From Streptomyces sp. 3214.6 (GTDB lineage: Bacteria > Actinomycetota > Actinomycetes > Streptomycetales > Streptomycetaceae): a stretch of DNA of 64,000 nucleotides. A program made the position numbers and the translations under genes. The stretch lies in contig NZ_LT670819.1 in the NCBI RefSeq assembly GCF_900129855.1, positions 2,356,001 to 2,420,000 on the forward strand, given 5' to 3'. Positions 40,721 through 49,061 of the stretch are shown piece by piece. The stretch's first letter is position 1. The number at the start of each line of letters is the position of its first letter. The notes below the pieces were generated by a model. The model ran no database searches, was not told where the DNA came from, and worked only from the letters and a program-made list of their open reading frames with translations.

Positions 40721-42178
40721 TCATTCTCCCGCTCCGCCGTGCAGACTTTGCACCGGGTTGGCCGTGAGCTCCCGGACGGCGCTCAGGTCGCCGCGGAGCT
40801 GGTCCACCGCGGCGTACGCGCTCGCGATGCAGGCCGGGATGCCGACGCCGTCGTACTGCGCGCCGCACACGGCGAGGCCGGCGAGTTTCGCGACGTGCTC
40901 GCGGATGCGGGCCACGCGCGCGTGGTGGCCGACCGGGTACTGGGGCAGGCCGTCCGTCCAACGGGTGACGCGGGTTTCGAGGGGCGTCGCCTCCAGGCCG
41001 GTGGCCTCGCGCAGGTCGTGCCGGGAGACGTCGACGAGTTCGGCGTCGTCCTTCTGGAGGATCGCCGTCTCGCCGTACCGCCCCACTGAGGTGCGCAGCA
41101 CGACCGTGTCGGGGTCCTGGTCGGCGATCCAGCCCCACTTCTGGGAGGCGAAGGTGGAGGCCTTGATCGTGCGGCCGTCGACGGGCGGGACGAGAAAGCC
41201 GCTGCCGTCGGGCAGGGCGGCCTCGGTGCGCCGGTAGGCGAGCGTGACCAGGGCCATGGAGGCGTACTCCACCGTCCGTAGTTCGGCGGCGGCCCCGGGG
41301 GACTCGGCGGCCAGCAGTGCGGCGGCGGCCGGTGCGGGAACGGCGACGACCACGGCGTCGGCGCGCAGCACCTGCTCCCCCGCGGTGACCTGCCAGCCGC
41401 CCGCCGGCTCCCGGCGCAGCCCGCTCACCGGCACGCGCGTGTGGATCTCGCCGCCGCGCGCCCGGACGGACTCGGCGACCGCGAGCGGCAGGGAACCCAC
41501 GCCGCCATCGATGCCCATGAACACGGGCCCGGTCTGCCGGCCGGCCGCCGCCTTGGCCTGGATCTCGCGGACGGCCTGCGTCAACGACGTGTGCGTGCGC
41601 GCCGCCTGGAAGAGCTGCGGGACGGCCGAGCGCATCGAGATCCGGTAGGCGTCTCCGGCGTACACCCCGCCCAGGAGGGGTTCGATGAGGCGGTCGACGA
41701 CCTCGCGGCCCAGGCGGGCCGCCACGTACTCCCCCACCGCCACGTCCTCGCCGACCTCCGTGCGGGGCAGGTCGGCGTCGCACTCGATGCGGGCGAGGCC
41801 CTCGTCGGACAGGACGCCGGAGAGGGCGTCCGCGGTGCCGGGGACGCCCATGACGTGGCCTTTGGGCATGGGGCGCAGGGCGCCGCGGGTCCAGATCGAG
41901 GCCGTGGCGGTGGCCGGCGGCCGCAGGCGGTCGCCGAGGTCCACCTCGCGCGCGAGGGCGACCGCCTCGGGCCGGCGGGCCAGCATCGACTCGGCGCCGA
42001 AGTCCACGCGCACGCCCGCGATCTCGCCGGGCAGCAGCTTGCCGCCCACCCGGTCGGACGCCTCCAGCACGGTCACCCGCGCGCCGTGTGCCAGCAGTCG
42101 GTGGGCCGCGGCCAGCCCGGCGATTCCGGCGCCGATGACGACGACGTGCTGCCCCGTGCCCGTACCCGTTGCGCTCAT
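40721..42178 (-). CDS. hemG: Coproporphyrinogen/protoporphyrinogen III oxidase (HemG/HemY type)
   Basis: A 485-residue FAD-dependent oxidase. The N-terminal dinucleotide fold [35 protein letters not shown], the internal [14 protein letters not shown] block ([17 protein letters not shown]), [10 protein letters not shown] and the C-terminal [18 protein letters not shown] motif are present. In actinobacteria the physiological substrate is coproporphyrinogen III, so the product feeds ferrochelatase and then HemQ. It is the first gene of the hemG-hemQ pair; the two genes overlap or abut. Confidence 0.94.
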   Translation of the reverse strand: MSATGTGTGQHVVVIGAGIAGLAAAHRLLAHGARVTVLEASDRVGGKLLPGEIAGVRVDFGAESMLARRPEAVALAREVDLGDRLRPPATATASIWTRGALRPMPKGHVMGVPGTADALSGVLSDEGLARIECDADLPRTEVGEDVAVGEYVAARLGREVVDRLIEPLLGGVYAGDAYRISMRSAVPQLFQAARTHTSLTQAVREIQAKAAAGRQTGPVFMGIDGGVGSLPLAVAESVRARGGEIHTRVPVSGLRREPAGGWQVTAGEQVLRADAVVVAVPAPAAAALLAAESPGAAAELRTVEYASMALVTLAYRRTEAALPDGSGFLVPPVDGRTIKASTFASQKWGWIADQDPDTVVLRTSVGRYGETAILQKDDAELVDVSRHDLREATGLEATPLETRVTRWTDGLPQYPVGHHARVARIREHVAKLAGLAVCGAQYDGVGIPACIASAYAAVDQLRGDLSAVRELTANPVQSLHGGAGE

Positions 42179-42335
42179 GTACTTACTCTCTCAGACCTCG
42201 CCGACACTCCCGCCGCGCCCCGGGTGTCCTCCCCGCGTCCCGACCGTGACCTCTTCGGAACCGATCCCCGCCAACGTCTGGGCCCATCCGGACGTCGAAG
42301 GAGCGTCAGTCGCCACGACCCTCGGGGGCACCCAC

Positions 42336-43310
42336 ATGAGCACACGACGATCCGTACGACCCGCCCACGTCCTGCCCGGGCTCCTGCTGGCCGGCGCGCT
42401 CGCGCTCACCGGATGCAGCGCCGCGGACGACGCGGGCTCGGGCGCCAAGGCCGACAGGGCTGCCGTCGGAGAGGCCGCCACCGGGAACGCAGCCGCCCAG
42501 GACGCCAAGGAGGGCGGGGGCGCGGGCGCCTCGAAGGCCACCGGCGCGCCGAAGCTCACGGCGAACCGCATCATCCGCACGGCCTCCCTGACCGTGCAGG
42601 TCAAGGACGTGCCGAAGGCTCTCGACGAGGCCCGCGCGACCACCGAGAACGCGGGCGGCTACGTCGGCGACGAGACGACCGTCCGGGACCAGGACGGCGC
42701 CGAGCGGACCCGGGTGGTGCTGCGGGTGCCCGTCGAGAAGTACGACGACGTCCTCGCCGCCCTTCAGGGCGCGGGCAAGCTACTGGAGCGCACGGCGAAG
42801 GCCCAGGACGTCACCGACCAGGTCGTCGACGTCGACAGCCGCATCGCCTCGCAGCGCGCCAGCGTCGCCCGGGTCCGCGAGCTGATGGACCGGGCCACCA
42901 AGCTGAGCGACGTGGTCACCCTGGAGGGCGAGTTGAGCAGCCGGGAGGCCGATCTGGAGGCGCTGCTCGCCGAGCAGGCCTCCCTGAAGGACCGCACGAA
43001 CCTGGCGACCGTCACCCTGACGCTGTCCCAGAAGCAGGTCGCCCCGGCCGCCGAGGACGACGATCCGGGGTTCGTGGACGCGCTGGCCGGCGGCTGGGAC
43101 GCCTTCGTGACGATGCTGCGCTGGATCGCCGTCGCGTTCGGCGCGGTGCTGCCCTTCCTCGCGGTGGCCGCCCTGCTCCTGCTGGCGTGGCTGCGGCTGG
43201 TACGACCGCGGCGGCGGGCGGCGCGGGCGGGCGAGCCCGGGAGCTACGGCACGGCGGCCGGCGGCGCGGGGGCGAGCGTGCCGCCGGCGGGCGAGCCCGA
43301 GCAGGACTGA
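42336..43310 (+). CDS. DUF4349 lipoprotein
   Basis: A 324-residue envelope protein. The lipobox LALTGCSAADD lies at about 24-34. The DUF4349 domain (about 75-285) starts NRIIRTASLTVQVKDVPKALDEA and contains a coiled-coil (VVDVDSRIASQRASVARVRELMDRATKLSDVVTLEGELSSREADLEALLAEQASL). A C-terminal transmembrane helix (about 262-290) is followed by a basic cytoplasmic tail. ATG 42336 is chosen for its GGGGG site at 7 bases and signal peptide. Function is unknown. Divergent from hemG. Confidence 0.87.
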   Translation: MSTRRSVRPAHVLPGLLLAGALALTGCSAADDAGSGAKADRAAVGEAATGNAAAQDAKEGGGAGASKATGAPKLTANRIIRTASLTVQVKDVPKALDEARATTENAGGYVGDETTVRDQDGAERTRVVLRVPVEKYDDVLAALQGAGKLLERTAKAQDVTDQVVDVDSRIASQRASVARVRELMDRATKLSDVVTLEGELSSREADLEALLAEQASLKDRTNLATVTLTLSQKQVAPAAEDDDPGFVDALAGGWDAFVTMLRWIAVAFGAVLPFLAVAALLLLAWLRLVRPRRRAARAGEPGSYGTAAGGAGASVPPAGEPEQD

Positions 43311-43325
43311 ACTGCGAGCCCCCCG

Positions 43326-43331
43326 TAGCGT
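43326..43331 (+). promoter_or_regulatory. -10 box placed for leaderless flavoprotein mRNA
   Basis: TAGCGT, then exactly 6 bases, then ATG 43338; no ribosome-binding site is present. Confidence 0.6.
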
Positions 43332-43337
43332 GTTCGT

Positions 43338-44720
43338 ATGAGCATCGAGCGACTGGTCGTGATCGGCGGTGACGCCGCGGGCATGTCCGCGGCGTCCCAG
43401 GCCCGCCGGCTGAAGGGGCCCGAGGAGCTGGAGATCGTCGCCTTCGAACGCGGCCACTTCACGTCCTTCTCGGCGTGCGGGATCCCCTACTGGGTGGGCG
43501 GTGACGTCACCGAACGGGACGATCTGATCGCCCGCACGCCCGAGGAGCACCGCGCGCGCGGGATCGACCTGCGGCTGCGCACCGAGGTCACCGAGATCGA
43601 CGTGGCCGGACGACGGGTACGCGCGCGTGACGTCGATTCCGGGGCGGGGTCCTGGACGTCGTACGACAAGCTCGTCATCGCGACCGGGGCCCGCCCGATC
43701 CGGCCGGACATGCCGGGGGCGGACGCGCCGGGCGTGCACGGGGTGCAGACGCTCGACGACGGGCAGGCACTGCTCGACACGCTGGCACGCGCGCGTGGGA
43801 AGCGGGCCGTGGTCGTGGGAGCCGGGTACATCGGCGTGGAGATGGCCGAGGCGCTCATCAACCGCGGCTACGAGGTGACGGTCGTCAACCGGGGCAGCGA
43901 GCCGATGTCGACCCTGGACCCGGACATGGGCCGGCTGGTGCACCGGGCCATGGAGGGCATGGGCATCACCATGGTGAACGACGCCGAGGTCACCGAACTG
44001 CGTACGGCCGGGGACGGTCGGGTGCGGGCGGTGGTGACCGAGGACGACGAGTACCCGGCGGACGTGGTGGTGCTGGGCATAGGCGTCCGCCCGGAGACCG
44101 GTCTCGCGAAGGCCGCCGGGCTGCCTCTCGGCGCGCACGGCGGGCTGCTCACGGACCTCGCGATGCGGGTGCGCGGCCCCCTCGCCGACGGGTCGATCTG
44201 GGCCGGGGGCGACTGCGTCGAGGTCCTCGACCTGGTCTCCGGCCAGGAACGCCACATCGCCCTCGGCACGCATGCCAACAAGCACGGCCAGGTCATCGGA
44301 ACCAACGTCGGAGGCGGTTACGCAACGTTTCCGGGCGTGGTCGGCACGGCCGTCAGCAAGGTCTGCGACCTGGAGATCGCCCGCACGGGTCTGCGCGAGA
44401 AGGACGCGCGCAGGGTCGGCCTCCAGTTTGAGACCGTCACCATCGAGTCCACCAGCCGCGCCGGTTACTACCCCGGCGCCTCCCCCATGACGGTCAAGAT
44501 GCTCGCCGAGCGAAGGACGGGCCGTCTGCTGGGCGTCCAGATCGTCGGCAGGGAGGGCGCGGGCAAGCGCGTCGACATCGCGGCGGTGGCCCTGACGGCC
44601 GGAATGACGGTGGAACAGATGACGGCCCTGGACCTGGGGTACGCGCCGCCGTTCTCACCGGTGTGGGACCCCGTCCTGGTGGCGGCAAGAAAGGCGTCGG
44701 CAAAAGTACGAAACGTCTAG
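43338..44720 (+). CDS. CoA-disulfide reductase-like FAD/NAD(P) oxidoreductase
   Basis: A 460-residue flavoprotein of the single-cysteine CoADR/NADH-oxidase group. The FAD motif VVIGGDAAGMSAASQARR (about 6-23), active-site Cys in SFSACGIPYWVGGD (about Cys49), NAD(P) motif VVVGAGYIGVEMAEALINRG and the second FAD block IWAGGDCVEV are intact. The C-terminal dimerisation domain (VVGTAVSKVCDLEIARTGL ...) includes YYPGASPMTVKM. A thiol-disulfide or polysulfide reductase role is inferred. Leaderless start likely. Confidence 0.9.
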   Translation: MSIERLVVIGGDAAGMSAASQARRLKGPEELEIVAFERGHFTSFSACGIPYWVGGDVTERDDLIARTPEEHRARGIDLRLRTEVTEIDVAGRRVRARDVDSGAGSWTSYDKLVIATGARPIRPDMPGADAPGVHGVQTLDDGQALLDTLARARGKRAVVVGAGYIGVEMAEALINRGYEVTVVNRGSEPMSTLDPDMGRLVHRAMEGMGITMVNDAEVTELRTAGDGRVRAVVTEDDEYPADVVVLGIGVRPETGLAKAAGLPLGAHGGLLTDLAMRVRGPLADGSIWAGGDCVEVLDLVSGQERHIALGTHANKHGQVIGTNVGGGYATFPGVVGTAVSKVCDLEIARTGLREKDARRVGLQFETVTIESTSRAGYYPGASPMTVKMLAERRTGRLLGVQIVGREGAGKRVDIAAVALTAGMTVEQMTALDLGYAPPFSPVWDPVLVAARKASAKVRNV

Positions 44721-44733
44721 GGCAACTGGCCCA

Positions 44734-44772
44734 GGGTGCGCGGGGAACTGCGCGACCGGTCCCCGCGCACCC
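44734..44772. terminator. 13-bp perfect hairpin, streptomycete dispersed type
   Basis: GGGTGCGCGGGGA (44734-44746) pairs perfectly with TCCCCGCGCACCC (44760-44772) around a 13-base loop ACTGCGCGACCGG. It lies between convergent genes and fits a bidirectional terminator. The core GCGCGGGGAACTGCGCGAC is, as I recall, a highly repeated intergenic element in Streptomyces genomes. Confidence 0.8.
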
Positions 44773-44801
44773 GCCCTCACGCGCCTGCCCCGCAACGCTC
44801 C

Positions 44802-45071
44802 TTAAGCGGTTCCGGTCAGTCGCGGCAGCGCGGAGACCTGCGCGGTGGCGGGCTGTTCCGCCGGCTTGGCGTGCGCCGCGACCGCCGGCCGTGTCCGCAA
44901 CCGGTTGCTGACAGCCTCGTCCAACGTCACCGGCCGCTGCATCTGTGAAGCGAGCCGCCCGGCCTCCTGGCCGAGCCGTGCCACGTCCTCCCAGGGCAGC
45001 CGGATCACCAGGGAGATCTCCGCCTCGCCGTCGGGCGTGGCGTGCATCGTGGGAGTAAGTCCGTCGTTCAT
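44802..45071 (-). CDS. Small hypothetical protein
   Basis: An 89-residue cytoplasmic protein. The N-terminal 50 residues look folded (DGEAEISLVIRLPWEDVARLGQEAGRLASQMQRPVTLDEAVSNRLR, strand-helix-helix), resembling a small dimeric regulatory or antitoxin-like unit. The tail is Ala/Pro-rich. GAGGAA 6 bases upstream fixes ATG 45071; the frame extends to 45086 without support. No family recognised. Confidence 0.65.
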   Translation of the reverse strand: MNDGLTPTMHATPDGEAEISLVIRLPWEDVARLGQEAGRLASQMQRPVTLDEAVSNRLRTRPAVAAHAKPAEQPATAQVSALPRLTGTA

Positions 45072-45197
45072 TCGCCTGTTCCTCACGTCGTCCCCGCGGC
45101 CCGCCTTCCTCGTGCCGCGAGCGGTTGCCGGTTCATACGCACCCGTGGGGACCCGCGTTCACCGGTTCGTCGAACGGATCGGGGGCAGTACTTCCTT

Positions 45198-46010
45198 GTG
45201 GTCATCCCCGTCCATGACGTGAACCCCGTGCGACGCACCCCCGTGGTGACGTACGCGCTGATCGCGGTCAACGTCTTCGTCTTCTGGTTCATGCCCGGCC
45301 TGTCGGGCTCCGTGGCGGGCGACAGCACCCTGGCCCAGACGTGCCATCTGCACGCCTTCCTGGAGCACTACGCGGCCGTGCCGCGCGAGTTGATCCACCA
45401 TCAGCTGCCGCAGCTCGTCCCCACCGGTGAGACCATGGGCGCGACCTGTCAGCTGGGGCCGCCGGGCTACGACAAGTCGCCGGCGCTGAGCGTCCTCACC
45501 GCGATGTTCCTGCACGGCGGCTGGCTGCACCTGCTGGGCAACATGCTGTTCCTGCTGATCTTCGGAAACAACATCGAGGACCGCATGGGGCACGTCCGCT
45601 TCGCGCTCTTCTACGTCGCCTGCGGCTACGCGGCGTCCTACGGCTTCGCCGTCCTCAACGCCGACTCGACCGATCCGTTGATCGGCGCGTCGGGGGCGAT
45701 CGCGGGGGTGCTGGGCGCCTATCTGGTGCTGTATCCGAAGGCCAGGGTGTGGGTGCTCGTCCCGTTCCTGGTGTTTCTGCCGTTGCGCCTGCCCGCCTGG
45801 CTGGTGCTGGGTTTCTGGTTCGTGCTGCAGGCGGTGTACTCCTCGGGCGAGGGCGTCTCCGGCGCGGGCACCGTGGCGTACGCGGCGCATGTCGTGGGTT
45901 TCCTCGCGGGCATGCTGATGGCCTGGCCGCTCAAGCCGGGCACACCGCCACCACCGGAGCCGCGCGGCCTGCTGTTCGGCAGACGGGCCCGGCCCCGGCA
46001 CACATGGTGA
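45198..46010 (+). CDS. Rhomboid-family intramembrane serine protease
   Basis: A 270-residue membrane protein with six predicted helices. Catalytic-site features are seen: HGGWLHLLGNMLFLLIFGNNIEDRMG (conserved His/Asn), the nucleophile motif LIGASGAIAGVLGAY, and the second catalytic His in AAHVVGFLAGMLM. It should cleave membrane-anchored substrates within the bilayer. GTG 45198 gives the conserved start VVIPVHDVNPVRRTP; the ribosome-binding site is weak. The stop lies 6 bp from the convergent hemE end. Confidence 0.9.
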   Translation: MVIPVHDVNPVRRTPVVTYALIAVNVFVFWFMPGLSGSVAGDSTLAQTCHLHAFLEHYAAVPRELIHHQLPQLVPTGETMGATCQLGPPGYDKSPALSVLTAMFLHGGWLHLLGNMLFLLIFGNNIEDRMGHVRFALFYVACGYAASYGFAVLNADSTDPLIGASGAIAGVLGAYLVLYPKARVWVLVPFLVFLPLRLPAWLVLGFWFVLQAVYSSGEGVSGAGTVAYAAHVVGFLAGMLMAWPLKPGTPPPPEPRGLLFGRRARPRHTW

Positions 46011-46016
46011 GACCGG

Positions 46017-47084
46017 TTACCGGACGGTCTGCGTGTGGACGTAGTCGACCAGGCGGGTCAGGGCGTCCGGGTCGGTGGACGGCATGACGCCGTGGCCCAG
46101 GTTGAAGACGTGGCCCTCCAGGCCGGCGGCCGCGTCGAGGACCTCTCGGGTCTTGGTCTCGACGGCCTCGGCGCCGGCGAACAGCACGGTGGGGTCGAGG
46201 TTGCCCTGCAGTGCCTTGCCGGGGCCGATCCGGCGGACGGCCTCGTCGAGCGGGACGCGCCAGTCGACGCCGACGACGTCCGCGCCGGCCTCGCCCATGA
46301 GCTTCAGCAGCTCGCCGGTGCCCACGCCGAAGTGGATGCGCGGGACGCCGTAGCCCTCGACGGCGCGGAAGACCTTCGCGGAGGCGGGCAGCACCGAACG
46401 ACGGTAGTCGGCCGGGGCGAGCGCGCCGGCCCAGGAGTCGAAGAGCTGGACGGCGCTCGCGCCCGCCTCGATCTGCACCTTCAGGAAGGCGGCCGTGATC
46501 TCCGCGAGGCGGTCCAGCAGGTCGGCCCAGAGCTCCGGGTCGCCGTACATCATCGCCTTGGCGTTCTCGTACGTGCGCGACGGGCCGCCCTCGACGAGGT
46601 AGCTCGCCAGGGTGAAAGGCGCCCCCGCGAAGCCGATCAGCGGGGTGGCGCCGAGCTCGGCGGTCAGCTGGCCGATGGCCTCGGTGACGTAGGAGACGTC
46701 CTCGGGAGTGAGGTCGCGCAGCTGGGCGAGGTCGGCGCGGGTGCGGATCGGCTTCTCGACGACCGGGCCGACGCCGGGCTTGATGTCGAGGTCGACGCCG
46801 ATCGCCTTGAGCGGGACGACGATGTCGCTGAAGTAGATCGCCGCGTCCACGTTGTGCCGGCGGACCGGCTGGAGGGTGATCTCGGTGACCAGGTCGGGCC
46901 GCATGCAGGAGTCGAGCATGCCGACGCCCTCGCGGACCTTGCGGTACTCCGGCAGCGAGCGCCCGGCCTGCCGCATGAACCACACGGGCGTGTGCGGCAC
47001 GGGCTCACGCCTGCACGCCTTCAGAAAGGCACTGTCGTACGTCGCTGTCGGCTGCCGGCCCGCAGGGCTCTCGTTCACGCTCAC
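46017..47084 (-). CDS. hemE: Uroporphyrinogen decarboxylase
   Basis: A 355-residue cytoplasmic enzyme that decarboxylates uroporphyrinogen III to coproporphyrinogen III, supplying hemG/hemQ encoded 5 kb away. Signature 1 [16 protein letters not shown] (about 33-48) and signature 2 [17 protein letters not shown] (about 145-161) are present, with [13 protein letters not shown] and the C-terminal [13 protein letters not shown]. The start is GTG; it could also lie two codons downstream at another GTG. Confidence 0.96.
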   Translation of the reverse strand: MSVNESPAGRQPTATYDSAFLKACRREPVPHTPVWFMRQAGRSLPEYRKVREGVGMLDSCMRPDLVTEITLQPVRRHNVDAAIYFSDIVVPLKAIGVDLDIKPGVGPVVEKPIRTRADLAQLRDLTPEDVSYVTEAIGQLTAELGATPLIGFAGAPFTLASYLVEGGPSRTYENAKAMMYGDPELWADLLDRLAEITAAFLKVQIEAGASAVQLFDSWAGALAPADYRRSVLPASAKVFRAVEGYGVPRIHFGVGTGELLKLMGEAGADVVGVDWRVPLDEAVRRIGPGKALQGNLDPTVLFAGAEAVETKTREVLDAAAGLEGHVFNLGHGVMPSTDPDALTRLVDYVHTQTVR

Positions 47085-47346
47085 GACGGCAAGTCTCGCA
47101 CGCCCCCAAACCCCCCGACCCGGCCCCCCGCCCGCACCTCATCCACACCCCCGCCGCGCCTCCAGGGGGCCCTGGCCGACCCTCGGTGCACCTCGCCGCG
47201 CCCCGGCCGGGTCCCGTCGGTGTCTCCGGCAGGTGTGTTCGAGGAGGGTGGGCCGTGTGTTTGTTCGCCCAGCGCGCATCCGTCCGCGAGCAGCGCAGGG
47301 GTGTCTTGCCCTGCGCGAAGGCCCCGTTCCCCTTAATCTTCCCCGC

Positions 47347-48015
47347 ATGGCTGCGGCTCAGGGACGACTGTCGGACGGCGCTGGCGGGATGGATGACGCG
47401 AACGAGGGGGACCGGGATGGGAGCACGTCGGCTCCGCTGCCTTTCCGGGCCGCCGTCGACGCGCTGAGGGCGACGCGACTGCGGCCGCAGATCGAGGTCG
47501 AGCCGACACCGGCTCCCAAGCGGCTCGCCCCGTTCGCGTACGCGCTGGAGGCGGCGGTCGTGGACGGTGAGCAGGATCTGGCCGACGGTCGGCTGGTGCT
47601 GCTGCACGACCCGGCGGGGCACGACGCCTGGCGGGGAACGTTCCGGCTGGTGACCCTCATCCGGGCCGAGCTGGAACCCGAGATGGCCGCCGACCCGCTG
47701 CTGCCGGAGGTGTGCTGGTCGTGGCTGACCGGCGCGCTCCAGGCGCGCGGGCTGACGTACGGGGAGCCGAGCGGGACCGTCACGCGCGCGAGCTCGCACT
47801 ACTTCGGCGGGCTGGCGGAACGCCCGGCGGCCTCGCAGATCGAGATCCGGGCCTCCTGGACGCCGCGCGAGGGCGTGGGCGGGGTGCCGGACGCGGCGGC
47901 GCACCTGGCGTCCTGGTGCGACTTGCTGGCGCAGGTCGCGGGGCTGCCGCCGGCCGGACCGGGGGACGCGTCGGTGGTGACGCTTCCGCAGCGCAGGGGG
48001 CCACACTCACGTTGA
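47347..48015 (+). CDS. DUF3000 family protein
   Basis: A 222-residue actinobacterial protein of unknown function, divergent from hemE. The DUF3000 core is LPFRAAVDALRATRLRPQIEVEPTPAPKRLAPFAYALEAAVVDG, LVLLHDPAGHDAWRGTFRLVTLIRAELEPEMAADPLLPEVCWSWLTGALQARGL, then EIRASWTPRE. ATG 47347 has no ribosome-binding site but TAATCT ends 7 bases before it, so a leaderless message is possible; ATG 47389 is an alternative that would remove a non-conserved N-terminus. Confidence 0.85.
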   Translation: MAAAQGRLSDGAGGMDDANEGDRDGSTSAPLPFRAAVDALRATRLRPQIEVEPTPAPKRLAPFAYALEAAVVDGEQDLADGRLVLLHDPAGHDAWRGTFRLVTLIRAELEPEMAADPLLPEVCWSWLTGALQARGLTYGEPSGTVTRASSHYFGGLAERPAASQIEIRASWTPREGVGGVPDAAAHLASWCDLLAQVAGLPPAGPGDASVVTLPQRRGPHSR

Positions 48016-48142
48016 CCATCTCTTTGTCGATACGGCCATTTTCGGTCCCGTAAGAGGCCCACTTAAACCGACTCGATCTTCGGATGATCGATCGCATGTC
48101 CGAGTCGCACAGATTGTTACTCACTAGATCGTGATCATTCTC

Positions 48143-48170
48143 TAAAGGACCCCGGGTTCGCTGCCGAAGA
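48143..48170 (+). promoter_or_regulatory. Sigma-WhiG-type promoter of whiI
   Basis: TAAA (48143-48146), 16 bases, then GCCGAAGA (48163-48170) closely matches the TAAA-N15/16-GCCGATAA consensus of WhiG-dependent promoters. It stands about 90 bases before the whiI start. Known biology places whiI under sigma-WhiG control during early sporulation. Confidence 0.75.
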
Positions 48171-48259
48171 CGACTGTGACCTTGAAAGCACGGTTCGTCC
48201 CGGCTTCCTCCCCACAAGCCCCCACGAGCCGGCCCCCCGTCCCCCATCCAGGAGGCCTG

Positions 48260-48919
48260 GTGTCCGTTCTCCTCGAGCAGCCCGCAAGCCTGGTCGCCTA
48301 CCGCCCGAACAAGCCCACCGCCATGGTGGTCGTGGCCGACCCGCGCGTCCGCTCCACCGTCACCCGTCATCTCTGGGCGCTCGGTGTGCGCGACGTCATC
48401 GAGGCCTCGTCCATCGCGGAGGCTCGTCCCCGCATCGGCAACCCCCGCGACATCTGCGTCGCCGACGTCCACCTGCCCGACGGCTCCGGCCTCACCCTTC
48501 TGTCGGAGACCCGGGCCGCGGGCTGGCCCAACGGGCTGGCCCTCTCCGCCGCCGACGACATCGGCGCCGTGCGCAACGCCCTCGCGGGCGGTGTCAAGGG
48601 CTACGTCGTCACCGGTACCCGCACCAACCTCGGTCTCCCCAACCGACCCGGTGCCGCCCCCCTCGGCTCGGCCGCCCGCCTGCACCGCCGTCCCCCGGGT
48701 GCCCCGAGTCACCCGGGTGGCTACCGCGAGCTCTCCGGCCGTGAGGTCGAGGTGCTGCGGCTGGTCGCGGAGGGCCAGTCGAACAAGGCGATCGGCGTCT
48801 CGATGGGCCTGTCGGCGCTGACCGTCAAGAGCCACCTGGCCCGCATCGCCCGCAAGCTCGGCACGGGCGACCGCGCCGGCATGGTCGCGGTGGCCCTGCG
48901 GACCGGCATCATCCACTGA
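48260..48919 (+). CDS. whiI: Atypical response regulator WhiI, sporulation regulator
   Basis: A 219-residue regulator with a receiver-like domain (about 12-115) and a C-terminal LuxR-type helix-turn-helix (about 155-219: YRELSGREVEVLRLVAEGQSNKAIGVSMGLSALTVKSHLARIARKLG). The receiver is degenerate: the N-terminal acidic pair reads VVVADPRV with one Asp, and the usual Lys-Pro is GVKGYV, although an Asp remains in VADVHLPDG. Known WhiI lacks normal phosphorylation-pocket residues and forms a functional partner with BldM at late sporulation genes. The position between DUF3000 and rnd also fits SCO6029. GTG 48260 has AGGAGG 4 bases upstream. Confidence 0.9.
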   Translation: MSVLLEQPASLVAYRPNKPTAMVVVADPRVRSTVTRHLWALGVRDVIEASSIAEARPRIGNPRDICVADVHLPDGSGLTLLSETRAAGWPNGLALSAADDIGAVRNALAGGVKGYVVTGTRTNLGLPNRPGAAPLGSAARLHRRPPGAPSHPGGYRELSGREVEVLRLVAEGQSNKAIGVSMGLSALTVKSHLARIARKLGTGDRAGMVAVALRTGIIH

Positions 48920-49002
48920 CCTTCCGGCAGTACCGCAAGCCCCACGAGCAGGCCCCCGTCACCCCGATCATTCACCGACCTGACTGGTTTACGACCCTCT
49001 CA

Positions 49003-49034
49003 CGTCCGCCGACGGAACGTTCCGTCGGCGGACG
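49003..49034. terminator. 32-bp perfect palindrome after whiI
   Basis: Two 16-base arms (49003-49018 and 49019-49034, centre GGAAC|GTTCC) form a perfect loopless palindrome, 84 bases past the whiI stop and just upstream of the rnd promoter. As RNA it would fold into a very stable hairpin, so a terminator or boundary element is likely. A protein operator is the alternative. Confidence 0.6.
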
Positions 49035-49049
49035 CCGTCCATACACAGA

Positions 49050-49055
49050 TACCCT
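49050..49055 (+). promoter_or_regulatory. -10 box placed for leaderless rnd mRNA
   Basis: TACCCT lies exactly 6 bases before GTG 49062 and no ribosome-binding site precedes the start. Confidence 0.6.
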
Positions 49056-49061
49056 TGACAG

